Assembly: GCA_035079385.1 (NCBI GenBank) | Contig: JAVHKY010000078.1 | Span: forward strand, 141,501 to 205,500 | Direction of reading: 5' to 3' | Origin: Aspidiotus rigidus | Taxonomy: Eukaryota; Arthropoda; Insecta; Hemiptera; Diaspididae | DNA length: 64,000 bases | In this document: positions 1 through 13,490 of the stretch, one piece after another | Layout: each line of letters starts with the position of its first letter | How positions within the stretch are numbered: position 1 is the stretch's first letter | Notes under the pieces: generated by a model | What the model was told of the DNA's origin: nothing | Seen by the model: the letters and a program-made list of their open reading frames with translations, nothing else | Database searches by the model: none | Position numbers and translations under genes: made by a program

Positions 1-1805
<1,805 letters not shown>

Positions 1806-2161
1806 ACGGAAACCGGCTGGGTATTACAATCCACAAAACCCACCAAAATCTTCGATTCTTCAACAATGTTGACTGCGCTCATGTGTATAAAACGACCCAG
1901 AAAAGCTTCCACAGAATGTATGGTCCTTCGATACAGAAGAATGATAATATGATGACTGATCGCGTATTAGGGTTTAAACCTACACTAGAGAGCGCTACTG
2001 AAAGGGTGAATCAAAGAATTTAGGTACGTTCATACATTGATTTTTAATCAACTGTTATTTTTTCAATATATCATTTATTGCTACAATTTTTTTTGTGTTC
2101 AATGTTGATGATACAGATTACAAAATTTATACTTGTATTTGCTCTAAAAAACAATCTCCTA
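1806..2161. other. PRMT3 upstream region
   Basis: 356 bases between the PRMT3 start and the first repeat. It should contain the PRMT3 promoter and 5' UTR. I see no clear TATA box or initiator that I would stand behind, and no ORF of interest. Confidence 0.4.
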
Positions 2162-2165
2162 TTAA

Positions 2166-2594
2166 GGGTATGCTTTACACAGATAAAATACGCGTTAAAT
2201 CAGGAAGGTAAATGATATGAAATTAATGTAGGTTCCGAGGCGACTAATTACTGTCCACAAAATGAACCAATTGTTATGAAATCTTTCAAAGTGTTTTAGA
2301 TGAGTGTTTGATACAGGTCTAAAATTAATTCAGAACTCGTAATATTATTTAGAACTCTTGTTATTGACGATCAAAAAGCGGTACATTTTGAGATTTTTCG
2401 ATCGTTGATAACAAGAGTTCTAAATAATGTCATCAGTTCTGCATTAATTTTAGACCTGTATCAAACACTCATCTAACACTTCAAAAGATTTCATAACAAT
2501 TGGTTCATTTTGTGGACAGTAATTAGTGGCCTCGGAACCTATATTTTGGTATATTTACGCGTATTTTTTCCTGTGTAGAGCCAAAGCATTACCT
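2166..2594. mobile_element. Palindromic MITE, piggyBac-type (TTAA target)
   Basis: Two long inverted arms: about 2230-2383 pairs with about 2393-2543, and the outer ends also pair (GGGTATGCTTTACACAG at the left, CTGTGTAG...AGCATTACCT at the right). TTAA lies directly outside each end (2162-2165 and 2595-2598), the target duplication typical of piggyBac-superfamily elements. There is no transposase ORF, so it is non-autonomous. The ends resemble those of the element at 2730-3161. Confidence 0.75.
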
Positions 2595-2729
2595 TTAATT
2601 ACTACCCGCTTGCGGCTCGCCTTAGGCGCCGGACAGGCTCGCGCTTCGCGCTCGCAGTAAGGCACGCCGCTGATGGATCATCACTTGCCCTGGCTGTATA
2701 AGAAGCCTACTATAGTCCATTCCAGTTAA

Positions 2730-3161
2730 GGGCATGCTCTACCTAGTCACTGACACACACAAAATATGTATCATATGTTGCGATTTTTGCCCCGAGATAA
2801 CTGATTAAATAAAGCGTCAAATATCTTGAAACTTCGTATTTATGTCGACAAAACTTAGGAAAATACGGCTAATTGGTTCACACAAACTAATTTTGTTCAT
2901 TAATTGGAATTCAACGATTCAAAGGTGGCCCCTTCAGTCGTAAGTTTAAACGTTTCCCGAAGATCATTCAGAATATTTCACGATCTGTCAACTAATTAGC
3001 CGTATTTTCCTCAACTTCAAGAATAAATTACACCACTTTCCTAATCATTTTTGTGCATTATTCGATATGTTATCTGTGGACAAAAATCACAACCCGCAAC
3101 ACACCATTTTGTGTAATACACGTGTGTTTTCTGTGTTTGAGTGACCAGGTACAGCATACCC
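2730..3161. mobile_element. Palindromic MITE, piggyBac-type, TTAA duplication
   Basis: Ends GGGCATGCTCTACCTAGTCA and TGACCAGGTACAGCATACCC are inverted repeats; TTAA flanks both sides (2726-2729 and 3162-3165). Inner arms (AATACGGCTAATT near 2863 and its complement near 2990) also pair. The flanks join to CCATTCCAGTTAAGAGTG, which matches the reverse complement of about 5385-5402 with one mismatch. That stretch therefore looks like a paralogous empty site and supports the boundaries. Confidence 0.8.
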
Positions 3162-4299
3162 TTAAGAGTGTCAGTAAATCGAAGCCAATGCGGTATCAGA
3201 GGCATGAAGGGAATTGCAAAATTCGCACTGAGAGCGTTGAGCAGCACGACGCTTCTCGTCTCTCATTGGTCGTCAAATTGACGCACCAAAACTCACACAT
3301 TGTGGTCGCCTTTTGAATTACTGACATTTAGGGATGTGCCTTGGAAAGAAATTTATCTTTTGTTTCCCAATTTGATTTATTTTTGGAATGAAATAATGGA
3401 AATTTATGGAAATTTAGGAAATTAATTTTTTTTTCAATGAAAACATATTTCTCTCATCATTATACTATCATTTCCATTATTACCATCCCCCCAGCCCTTT
3501 GTTTAGCGACTGTAAAACATGATTTTCTATCTATTCACCTGGAACGCTTACGCTCCATAAGCGCAACGTAAACGAAATCGGCCCTACGCTGTAGAAAGAG
3601 ACAGAGATATTCTAGCCCTGTTGCTATCTTTGTCTAGCGCATTAGCGCGTGATAAGTACTTCGCGCAAATATCACAACTTCGCGCATATAATGCGTATAG
3701 ATCGCATAATACGTTTTCTCGAATACAAAATTTTTTAATAGAAAAATAACCTACTCATTTTTACTTCAATAATCATTTCAGCTCGTCAAATAATTTTAAA
3801 AATGCGTATCATATTTGAATATCATTACTTTCCAAGTTGATATTTTTTCTCGCGTAGGTACTGTAGTAATTATCATTAGAGCTCGGATTTTTGGTCTTTA
3901 AGAAAATGTAAAATTCGGTACTGAAATGTGAATTTTCAGATTTATTCGGCATTTAAAAAACAAAGGAATGATTTGCGCTGAAAATTTAACCTATTAAAAA
4001 GTAGAGATATTCCGAGAAACTCTGCTCAACTTTGACAGAGACAATTAGAGCGAACACATATATGCGCCAAAAAGAACTAGGCTCATATTGAGGGGAGGGG
4101 GGAAGCAATGCCGTGAATTAAGGAGTCGTTTATTTCCTGTAGAAGCGAGAATCCAGGATTTTTTTTGAAAACATCCTTCAATTTTATAAGTTGATTGAAA
4201 ATAGAGCAGAACCTTCTGAGATATTGTTGAAACGTCAAACCGAGAATTTTTAAGAATTTATGTTGAGAGCAAGCTTATACTGTAGATGCTTTGACTTTC

Positions 4300-4323
4300 T
4301 TTTTTTTTGGGGGGGGGGGGGGG
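4300..4323. repeat. T-run followed by 15 G
   Basis: A run of T ends in about 15 uninterrupted G (4309-4323). A simple homopolymer tract, G-quadruplex-prone in principle; length is likely unreliable in assemblies. Confidence 0.8.
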
Positions 4324-4481
4324 CACTGTAATGAGATCTCATTCTAAAATTGAACGTATGAGCAATTTTAACGTCACCTTCGTTGGTTTAAAAAGGATTT
4401 TCTACGATGCGGAATAAAATGTTTTTTTTTTTTTGTTTTTTTTTTACATCCTGAAAACGCGTTTAAAATTCAGTCTGCAAC

Positions 4482-5003
4482 TGTCTCAACAAACCAATGA
4501 ATTTGAGAGTAGAAAATGGAACGAAATTGTTTTTGATAGAGTAATATTTCAACGTACTTGGTGATACGTACACTTCCCAAATACAAGAAAGCAAGAGAAG
4601 AAAAAAAAAATGTCATGTTCCAAGTCTGTTGCTTGCTTAGCTTTGTCCATTTACTTTTACATCGAGTTCAGATTCTCTGGTTCAGGTAAGTATTTTCAGG
4701 CAACGTTCTGCAAAAAAATCTTCAATGTCACAAACGAGTTGTAACAGGTTTTGCGCTTAAAGAGGAATGAGGTTGTTTTCAGCATTGGATTGCTTCGACG
4801 ATTACAATGTTCATTCATTTTTTATTATTTCATTCTGTCATTGAGGTTGAGTTGAAATATTGTTTATTCGTAGAACGATGACAGCTTGACCCAAAGCCTT
4901 GTATTCAATAAGGCTTCATCACCAAGTACATTGAAATATTACTCTATCAAAAACAATTTAATTCCATTTTCTACTCTCAAATTCATTGGTTTGTTGAGAC
5001 TGA
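4482..5003. mobile_element. Palindromic MITE
   Basis: Arms of about 90 bases: GTCTCAACAAACCAATGAAT at about 4482 and its complement ending near 5003, continuing through the ACTCTATCAAAAACAATT and CACCAAGTAC blocks. Arms are about 90% identical by eye. No ORF. The target duplication is not clear. Confidence 0.65.
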
Positions 5004-5412
5004 CGTGCCGTCCATGTTTAAAAGTTTTTTCCTCAAATTCCAATGTTTAAAACATGTTGAAGACACTGTTTGAAACAATTTCGTTTACAACATTGTAACC
5101 CTGGCGCAAACTGTTCAAGTATTCAAAAACTATCAAAAATTTGAAACACAATGTCACAATCTCATCTCATCTCACAAAAGAAATACGAGTAATTGATATT
5201 AGGAAAAGATATTAGCTTGTATATTCTGTAATTCAGCGATGATTCCAATGAAACAAATATGTTAATCCCGATTAATGGGAAAACTGGAAATTTTGGAAAG
5301 GAAAGATAAAATAAATTCCTTTCTTTCATTTCTTTCCTTTCCAAGTAACTTTCCAGGAAATTTTTCCTAGGTTCGTCCCTACCTACACTCTTGACTGGAA
5401 TGGACTATACCT

Positions 5413-6135
5413 ACACGACAGAGCGGATTTTCATGTTCCTACTTGCCAAAGTTCACTGTTCCCACCAGTACACACTAACACATACGCAAATCCAAACTCA
5501 ATCAACAAACAGCCCACTGCCATTATATTTTTCAGAATTTCTTTAAAACTTCACTGAATATCACGACAGCCATATCCCACTTTCTCTAATATTGAAATTC
5601 TACTGGAACTGGATAATTCGATTGATGAGTGAATTAATGAGCGTATAGATATCATTTTGTACCATCAAAGGTCACGTTCTGTATTCATAATTTGAACCAC
5701 GATTCTACATAATACCCTATTTAGGCAATTGATCAAAAACACATCCAACTACTCCTACTATTTGGATAATATTTTTTTAAATTTCGTTCCGAGTTTTCTA
5801 AGTAGGTTAAAATCTCATTGTTTCTCTTTTGATTTAGAGCATGCGAGTTCCTCAGGATCAAAACGTAAGAACCTACAAAATGGTTCAAAATTTCATAATT
5901 CACAGAAAGCGATCGAAAATCACCTCTGTAATGATAATTCGAATCACAATTCTATTCATGTAATCGATGAAGAACATATCAACCTACTTATATTAATCCT
6001 CTTTTCCCTGTTAATGAATAATGATTCACTTGCGCACTTTCATCCGATCGACTGACTTCATTTGCAGAAGAAAACACAAATGCAGGGCGTTTATTTCGTT
6101 CCAAATTTCATAATTCATAAAAAGCCAAAGCTAGA
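5413..6135. other. AT-rich stretch without a recognised gene
   Basis: About 720 bases. An open frame of 108 codons at 5729-6055 is low-complexity and matches nothing I know. No splice or repeat signature that I can support. Confidence 0.3.
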
Positions 6136-6144
6136 TGCGATTAC

Positions 6145-6427
6145 CTACCAAAGCCTACTATAGTTAGAAGCCATGAATGTAAAATTGGCAACTGCACAAC
6201 CGTGGGCCGACTTTTACATTGCTCTTATGGGGAGAAACTCTTTGAGCGTCTGTTTCTTAAGAAAATATCAAGTTTTTGAAAAAATCGAAAAGAACAAAAG
6301 TTGTAGCGTGTGAAATTTCCTTTAAATAAGGGTCAACTCGATTTTTTCATGAAAGAGGTGTTTTACATGTAAATGCGTGGGCGGTGTTGCCTTTCTACGT
6401 TCATGGCTTCTAACTATAGGAGGCTTT
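6145..6427. mobile_element. MITE flanked by 9-bp direct repeats
   Basis: Inverted ends AAAGCCTACTATAGTTAGAA and TTCTAACTATAGGAGGCTTT enclose about 230 bases. GCGATTACC occurs just outside both ends (about 6136-6144 and 6428-6436), a plausible 9-bp target duplication. The left end shares AAGCCTACTATAG with position 2704. No ORF. Confidence 0.6.
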
Positions 6428-6635
6428 GCGATTACCAATCAATAATACCTACTAAAATATTAAAGCCTCATCCACACGAGGAGAATACGTTGGGGAATAT
6501 GAAGTGGGCGGAACGTAATTGGAACGCTCGGTGAGAGTATGAAGTGAAAACGAAGTTGAACATGTTCAACTTCTTGGGGAGAATTCGAAAGGGGAATGTG
6601 AGTAGTGTTGCGTGTGCACGGTAAGAGTACGTTAC

Positions 6636-6905
6636 CATTGACTATATATTACTTCGTAACCCAGACGTACAGTCCTATTGTTATGAACGGTGTCGTTTTG
6701 CTGGAAACGACAACGTGAGTGCGCTGCGTGTTAACCAGTAGAGTAAAAGAGAAAAAACATCGCTGAACATCGTTCCCTCTCTGTTACACCTACGTCTTGA
6801 CATCTGGCGCGATCTGTTATTCGTATCCAACGTAATCCAAGAAAACGACACCGTTTATAACAATAGGACTGTACGTCTGGGTTACGAAGTAATATATAGT
6901 CAATG
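6636..6905. mobile_element. MITE with 7-bp duplication ACGTTAC
   Basis: Long terminal inverted repeats beginning CATTGACTATATATTACTTC and continuing about 55 bases. ACGTTAC flanks both sides (6629-6635 and 6906-6912). The centre (TTAACCAGTAGAGTAAAAGAG) also occurs, inverted, in the MITE at 57464-57645 inside rdgB, so they are related copies. Confidence 0.75.
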
Positions 6906-7003
6906 ACGTTACTAACAACGTGATCGCCATATGCCCTACAGACAGCCACGCAGATAGCAGCATGCGTAACACTAGTCTTTCCTACTTTTCTCTAATCACA
7001 CTA

Positions 7004-7557
7004 GAGCATCTAGAACACCCAAGTATTGACATACGCCATTTTGACTCCCAGAAAGAACGTACTTCCATAAGAGCCCATTTTAAATTCGTGATTTTCAAGA
7101 AAGGATTACTCGAGAACGGCTCGATAGATTATCTTGAAATTAACGTCATTAGAAAGGAAATTTTATGTAGAATAAATCACCTCTTCTTTTTCACCCCCCG
7201 AAGCTCATTTTCCGAGTTATTGATTGATAAATGGTACAAGGTTTTCCGTACTTCATTTTGTTTCACTCGGTTGACTTTGTTTCACGCTTGTCTTTCGCGC
7301 ACTTTCACGGAAAACCTCGTACCATTTATCAATCAATAACTCCGAAAATGAGCTTCGGGTGGTGAAAACGAAGAGAAGATGATTTATTTTACATAAAATT
7401 TCCTTTCTAATGACGTTAATTTCAAGAAAATCTATCGAGCCGTTCTCGAGTGATCCTCTCTTGAAAATCACGAATTTAACATAGGCTCTTATGGGAGTAC
7501 GTTCTTTCTAGGAGTCAAAATGGCGTATGTCAATACTCGGGTGTTCCAGATGCTTTA
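7004..7557. mobile_element. Near-perfect palindromic MITE
   Basis: Arms of about 245 bases (7004-7250 and 7312-7557) that read the same on both strands with few changes; outermost TCTAGAACACCCAAGTATTG and its complement. The open frames of about 70-140 codons on the two strands here are mirror images of each other, which shows they come from the palindrome and not from coding sequence. Confidence 0.7.
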
Positions 7558-7559
7558 AT

Positions 7560-8110
7560 CCATGGCCGTCTCTAGTTACAGGCCGGAATATTCGAAACTC
7601 GACAACATTGGACGGGGCCGATATTTGTACAGTCTCTTATGGGAGAACATCAAAAATACTATTTGACACGAATACGGTGAAGTTTTTGAAAAAAGTGAAG
7701 GGAATGTGATTTGAAGAGCCAACGATTCTCGATTTTTTGAGCTAGGTCTCGTTAGGATTGATCAACTACGAAGCGAGTTATTTACGTTTAAAAAAAAAAG
7801 TAAGACAGAAGGCAAAGCGCGGTACATGTACTGCACTTCGCCCTCTGTCTTAATTTTTTTTTCAAACTTGAATAACTTGCTTCGTAGTTGATCAATTTTA
7901 ACGAGATCTAGCTCAAAAAATCGAGAATCGTTTACTCTTTCGATGTATTTATAAACTATTTCCCTTCGGAATTGAATACTATTTGTAAATCAACGATTAA
8001 CATGTTTTTCCAAAATTTTGCATAAGAGCGTGTATAAAACTCAGCCCCGTATTTTTCGTCACCGCGACGTTGCCAGCTTTAATATTCCGGCCTGTAACTA
8101 AAGACGGCCA
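7560..8110. mobile_element. Palindromic MITE with inner palindrome 7721-7932
   Basis: Outer arms ATGGCCGTCTCTAGTTACAG and its complement ending CTGTAACTAAAGACGGCCAT; a second pair of about 100-base arms at 7721-7932 (CGATTCTCGATTTTTTGAGC and complement), with a near-palindromic centre around AGACAGA...TCTGTCTT. No ORF. Confidence 0.6.
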
Positions 8111-8306
8111 TGTTTAATCACACGTGTGGATGGATTTTTGTATCACAGGAGAATATGAGCGTGCGCGCGCATATTCCCCTACCGCACTCTCCTGTTTTTT
8201 TCCCTTGTGTGGACGAGGCTTTACGTCTTTTGATATTATCGGACAATTTTCAATTTTGTTTTGTTATTTTAGGCAAAATAATCTTCCCAGTGATTAATTT
8301 TTAATA

Positions 8307-8750
8307 GGGTCATTCACGGTTATGGTCAACGTCACGTTGTATCGATATTTGCTCGATGTGGCACTATCCAGTAGAAATATCGTTGAAAAATATCTAAGAA
8401 TGGGATCGATATTTCCATCACCAATGTGAACAATTTTTTTTACACGTTATTCCTTATGGGAACAAATTTGGTTCTAAAATTCGTCAAATATAACAAGAAC
8501 GGAAAATTTCTTAGGAACAAGTAGTATATGATGGCAATCTAAGAACTCCTTTGTAATAAAAAATTAAGTTTTGGATCCTTACAAACAATTTCTTTTGGAA
8601 GTATTCAACGATTTTTGGAACACAATTTTTTCTTATGGGAAAGTACGTGCAAAAAAAATTGTTTACATTTGTGATGGAAGTATTGAACACTAGAAGATCG
8701 ATAGTACGTATTATTATCAGTAATGTGACGTTAGCGTGAAAGACTCTATT
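8307..8750. mobile_element. Palindromic MITE
   Basis: Imperfect inverted ends (GTCATTCACGGTT...GTCAACGTCACGTT against AGTAATGTGACGTTAGCGTG) and better-matching inner arms (TTTCCATCACCAATGTGAAC near 8412 with its complement near 8670). Boundaries approximate. Confidence 0.45.
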
Positions 8751-9461
8751 GGAACATCTGTGATTGGAACAGTGTATTTCAAACGTTCAACCTAAAACAA
8801 CGGAGTGATGATAATGAGGCGCTAGACAGCTGATGATGATGATAAAAATTTTCTAGACCAATAAGAAATAAGTATCAACTTCGGCGATGGCCAACTGATA
8901 GCACTCTCGATGTTCCTATGTTATACAGTTTCAGTTTACTGATTACACCGACCGACGTATAGGCAATGTTTACAAAGACACCTATACAAACACGCAATGG
9001 ATTTTCTTGCCTAAGTGATCTCAAGCCTGAACAACCAATCCAAAAATCCAGACTATGGAATAAGAAAACAAATCAAGAAATTGAGGTAGATAATTGGGAC
9101 GTTAACCTATGTTTGGTAGCGCTAGAATCGCCTTCCTCTCTCGCCGCACTCACTTGAATTTCTGGGTGACGATTTTACGTTCAATGTATTCGGCCATAAG
9201 AAACGAGATTTTCAATTAGTCGTAGATGACTCAATACTTCACTATTAGAATTACTTCTTTCAGTTATCGATTCTCTTGAAGTGTTTAAACGATTTATAGG
9301 ATATAATTTTTTGATATTACGAATTGTAATGATTTAAATCGTATTTGAAAATTGCAAATTCCCCATCATGAAGCATGGTACGTTAAAATTATCCCCCACA
9401 TGTTCGAGCACGGCTACCAACTTACGCAACTCGGGTTAACATCCCAATAGACCTGTACAGA
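8751..9461. other. Region upstream of Gypsy-1, no LTR recognised
   Basis: About 700 bases. A 63-codon frame (8966-9157) is unrecognised. The gag gene and 5' LTR expected before the protease are not visible here, so the retrotransposon is probably 5'-truncated or strongly diverged. Confidence 0.35.
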
Positions 9462-10651
9462 ATGACAATTTTACAAAAAAAGAAACTATTGGGCGTTGTT
9501 AACCTTCAAACTCATGTTTTACTTGGTAAGCAAAGAAAGCCAGTTAAGTGTATAATAGATTCTGGTTGTAACATAAATATAATGAACCGGAAATTGGTCA
9601 CGCCTGAATGCCACATAACTAAACCCCAAGTATACGCAGTTGCCCTATCATCAGCTAATCTACTCAAACATGTGGGTGAAACCAATGTGCGATTAGAAAT
9701 TGGTGGACAAATACTCTATGAACCAGTGTCCATCATAGATGATAATGAAATAGATTTAATCCTTGGAAATCGACTTCAGATGAAACAATACTGGAGGAAT
9801 TGATTGGAAAGATAAATCCATCAAAATTGGAAATCAAAGAATACCAATATGTGAAAAATATTTGAAAGCAATGGATGAAACTTATTTGAAGAATGAACCA
9901 GCAGTCATCACTTATGACGATTCTATTATAGCTCAATGAAGTTTCACCATCCCACCTAAGGGACTGATCAATCTCCCGTCAAATACAGCAGTACCAAAAA
10001 TTACAAAGCATGTCCCTACCAAACATGACAAACTAAAGAACGAGGCAAAAACGCCGTTTAATTTTCCATAGGAACGAACGGATAGCCGTTTATTCTCCCA
10101 TAAGACCTGTGTTAGAGACCGTTCTTAGTTCGTCATGTATGGTCCCTACTTATGGTGTGTATATTCAACCTGGTAATAATGAAAATTCTTGGCAATTAGT
10201 CAATGCTCAATCTATTCCTATTGATATCCCCCAAAATACATGTATTGCAAAAATATGTTATGGTAATGAAGTAATTGGAGCAGTTAGCACTCCACAACCA
10301 GATAACTTAAGAGTCTAAGAAATTCTCAGGGAATGAAGAAGTATACGATCCTGATGGTATTCCTCTCTTAATCAATAAAAATCTTCCCATTGACTAGAGA
10401 AAAAAGGCACTGATGTATCGCTACCGAAATTTATTCACAACCAAGACTGAGGACACACCCTCAGCCAAAATTGAGCCTTATAAAATACAGCTGAAAGATG
10501 ATATCCCAGTGAATCTGAAACCATACAAAGCATCACAATTCGAACGAGAAATGGCCCGTAAATTCCTACGCAAGCTAGAACAAGCAGGAATTATTGAAAA
10601 ATGTTGTTTAAAATATTGCTCACCAGCTTTCATCGAAACAAAATCTGATGG
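9462..10651 (+). pseudogene. Gypsy-1 protease and start of reverse transcriptase (broken)
   Basis: The frame from 9462 encodes a retropepsin-like domain with the active-site tripeptide DSG in IIDSGCNINIM (about residues 31-41) and the later ILGN motif typical of the second half of the fold. The frame then shifts near 9795 and meets a stop near 9937. It resumes at about 10109 and again at 10413-10651, where a reverse transcriptase N-terminus is visible (a basic KPYKASQFEREMARKFL region, then SPAFIETKSDG, the usual 'SP...KDG' motif). A 122-bp MITE sits at 10020-10141 and a 1.9-kb element follows at 10652. Order protease, RT, integrase places it with Gypsy-type LTR elements. It is dead. Confidence 0.8.
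10020..10141. mobile_element. hAT-like MITE, 122 bp, 8-bp duplication GTCCCTAC
   Basis: Inverted ends CAAACATGACAAACTAAAGA and its imperfect complement ending CGTCATGTATG. GTCCCTAC flanks both sides (10012-10019 and 10142-10149). Removing the element and one copy of the duplication rejoins the retrotransposon reading frame, which supports the exact boundaries. 8-bp duplications fit the hAT superfamily. Confidence 0.8.
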
Positions 10652-12568
10652 GTCTAGGACGGTTCATTGGTGACTTTTTCATCAAGGGACATGTGACGCC
10701 ACTTTTGGCTTTATTTTATGTGGCGCCACAAAGACCGTAGAAATTCTCGAGGTTTCAATAAGTTGAATTCTAGGTGTAAATATTAATCGAAGATATATTT
10801 CGTACATACGGAAAAAGTACCGTTAGGCTGCTTTGTTATTGTTCATACGTAAATCATACGAATTCACGAAGCGCGAGTCGTAGCGAAGATGACGTATAAA
10901 GCGTCATATGCCGTCAAACCAATTATAAGATGTACAATACCCTCTCTTTATAATGTTTACCAATTTCAATCAAAGCATCCAATAATGTGAATTCTCCCCA
11001 AAACTAGAGTTTAAACCAGCCCTCGAAGAAATTGACTTCGAGAGTGAAATGTAACTCGAAAATCAATCCGTCAAGAAGAAGAATACGAATAGTAACTACT
11101 GTCTAGAACCAGATCCGTTTTCATATTTTAAATCTTTACCCGTTTTATGAACTTAGTCATTTTATGTAAATAATATTTTCGTGTCTTGCTTTTGAGAAAT
11201 AATAAGAAGTAATTGAAAAGTATACGCTTTTAATTTTACGAATCAACATTCTCGACTCAGCCACTCAAGTATCATTTCGTCGAGACTGAAGCTTGTCTCA
11301 CAGGACAGTTCATCGATTATTTTTCATGGAAAGGACATTTCATTGACGAGACATTTTATTATGCTGGAACTACTTTCATCAAAAGAAGCATTCATCGAAC
11401 TAATGAGTTGATCGAATTTCGCATATGTTAATTTCAATAAAAATTGTGATTATACAGTAAGAAGCGTACGTAGGTACTATCAAACATAAGTAATTTTAAA
11501 ATGCATGGTTGATTAGGTACTTATCACGAATGTAAAGTAAATCTATTATTATTTAGTAGCTAATATTATGTGCAATACCACAAAGATAGTCTACTGCGTC
11601 TGCATCTGTTTCAAATCCTTGGAATTAGCTAGTGATAGTCTTCAAACGCAAGTTGACGCTTGTATATTTCATTTTCTTTGCTGGCGGTGCGTAACCTGCG
11701 ACGTACTGCTCTACAGTTACAGCCACGGAGTTTTGGCTCGTTTGAAAATAGGAAATTCAGCGCCATAGATTTTTGTGGTAACTGGTGGTCAGCGCCTCAA
11801 ACCCCCTGTGCCACCTCTCTACACTGTTGTTTGTGCGCGGCAAATCTTGGAGTACGCTTTCATGACAATTCCACAGCTCAAGGGGAAAGACTGCGCGTCG
11901 CCGACCATTTCCGGATCTGGGGAGATTATATTTTTATCAACCGTAGTAACTCGTGCTTTAATCACTGAAGTTATACCTGAAAGGGTCGATTCCGGTATTG
12001 GAGGAAACAATATTAAATGCATACGCAACCCGCACCTACTCCATAATTGATGACGGGCGGTGCTGCACATGCGACACACAAGCGAACTCGCAACGCCAAC
12101 AAATTTTTCCGAGATCATCATCCTTTGATTCCGCCCAAAATATGTGATTGTATGTGATTGTCGAGTACCAACCGTAGCTGCCCTTGTTTTGATTGAATAA
12201 ATTTCAACATTAATTTTTTTAATTCACAACACTCAAACTCAACAGCGTTTGGAACGCTCTTCACGTGTACTGTATTTGGGTACAGCCATACAAAGATGTA
12301 TTTGTACAAAAGAACTTATCTCCCATACAGGTTTCAACAAGGTGCGTATGCCAAGAAGATTCATCATAGCCTATGCACCAAACTCTTAAAAAAATAGCGT
12401 AGGTTTTTCCAACGAACAAAATTATTCATCACGTCTGATGAATAGTCCCCTCGATGAAACAATTCGCTGTTCCCAATGAATAGTCTTCGTGATGAACTGT
12501 CCTCCGGATGAATGCAATCGATGTGAAGTCCGCCGATGAAAAGGTTGTCGATGAACTTGTCGGCACCC
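10652..12568. mobile_element. MULE-like non-autonomous element, 10-bp duplication AATCTGATGG
   Basis: AATCTGATGG flanks it (10642-10651 and 12569-12578), interrupting the Gypsy-1 reverse transcriptase at the KSDG motif; the frame continues on the right side. The ends are imperfect inverted repeats of about 33 bases rich in TTCATC words (GGTTCATTGGTGACTTTTTC against AGTTCATCGACAACCTTTTC). More TTCATC words occur near 11300-11410 and 12420-12560. 9-10-bp duplications are usual for Mutator-like elements, but no transposase is present, so the superfamily is an inference. The interior ORFs (11568-12121) are unrecognised. Confidence 0.65.
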
Positions 12569-12910
12569 AATCTGATGGAAAGCCACGCCTACTGACCGAT
12601 TTTTCTGCCTTGAATTAACATATCAAGAATGATTCCACTTCAGTAGTCCAAATTGAGGCCATCATAGAAGCCTTGTTAAATGCCTTCATCTTTAGCAAAA
12701 TGGATTTAGCATATGGGTATTATCAATTTCCACTTCATGAGGATAGAAGAAAATATACAGCCTTCCAATTTGACTCCATCAGTGCTCAATATACCGTCTA
12801 CTGTAAAATGCCAATGGGGTTCATAAATAGTAGTCAGTGCGTCACCAGAGCTGTGCATGACATATCTGAAGATATACTCTTTTGTGGATTAACAGTGTAT
12901 ATAGATGATA
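12569..12910 (+). pseudogene. Gypsy-1 reverse transcriptase, palm with YIDD
   Basis: Continues the RT from the KSDG motif. An internal stop occurs near 12618. The frame at 12673-12910 has FSKMDLAYGYYQFPL (the first catalytic Asp), MPMGFINSS (the usual PFG motif region) and YIDD (second and third catalytic Asp), at which point the Helitron at 12911 interrupts it. Confidence 0.85.
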
Positions 12911-12979
12911 TCTACCCTATATTATAAAATGATAACTCGATCTCTCTCAGACCACTAGAAAACGTGAATAAAAACTCTA

Positions 12980-13490
12980 ATATCTTCATTTCTAATTAAC
13001 TAACATACAGAGATGATCGAACGCGCAGGTTACTCAGTAATGAATTGTTGATCGGATGTATTTTTACACATCAAATTTCGTCTATTAGGAAAGGCGCCAC
13101 AGGGGCACAACACGAAAATTTCTTCAATCCCACAAAAAAAAACGAATACAAATTGTAATACCTTCAGTTCCAATTACGATACAGAACTGGTCAAACGTGC
13201 AGATTATTCAGTAAACAATTCTCAATCAGATGTGTCTTTACACATTCAATTTTGTCTAATACGGAAGGTGCTAGAGGACAATTTTTCAACTTTGATCTGA
13301 CTACGAAAAATGAGTAAAAATTGGAATATCTTCGGTTCTAATTAAGATACAGAAATGATCAAACGCCCATGTTACTCAGCAAAGAATTATTAATTGGATG
13401 TTCTTTCACAAGTTAAATTCGGTCTATTACGGGAGGCTCCAGAGCGGAACATCGCGAAAATTTCTTTGACTTCAAAAATTTAAACGCAAT
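12980..13490 (+). repeat. Three diverged tandem units of about 170-180 bp
   Basis: Units start near 12980 (TATCTTCATTTCTAATTAAC), 13159 (TACCTTCAGTTCCAATTACG) and 13327 (TATCTTCGGTTCTAATTAAG), spaced 179 and 168 bases. Each repeats the sequence ACAGA(A/G)(C/A)TG(A/G)TC(A/G)AACG, a GTTACTCAG-like block and a TTACACA...TCTA block. Subterminal tandem repeats near the Helitron 5' end. Confidence 0.75.

Larger units (their letters stand above)
2703..5412. mobile_element. Composite foldback element with nested MITEs
   Basis: Inverted ends: CTATAGTCCATTCCAGT at about 2710-2726 and ACTGGAATGGACTATA at about 5394-5409. Inside are the piggyBac-type MITE at 2730 and the palindrome at 4482. The left end AGCCTACTATAG is shared with the MITE at 6145-6427, so the two may belong to one family. 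There is no transposase ORF. Outer boundaries are approximate. Confidence 0.5.
6464..8223. mobile_element. Composite element containing three nested palindromes
   Basis: Outer inverted ends AAAGCCTCATCCACACGAGG (about 6466) and CCTTGTGTGGACGAGGCTTT (about 8203-8222). Inside are separate palindromes at 6636-6905, about 7004-7557 and about 7560-8110, end to end. There is no transposase. The layout suggests a foldback element that took repeated insertions. Confidence 0.55.

Noticed and set aside
7253..7471. Similar protein frames on opposite strands (7081-7340 and 7253-7471)
   Set aside because: They mirror each other because the DNA is a palindrome.
11568..12121. Several overlapping frames of 60-100 codons and a GGGTCGATTCCGG word like a tRNA B box
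   Set aside because: No A box at the right distance, no tRNA fold, and no recognised protein; treated as element interior.
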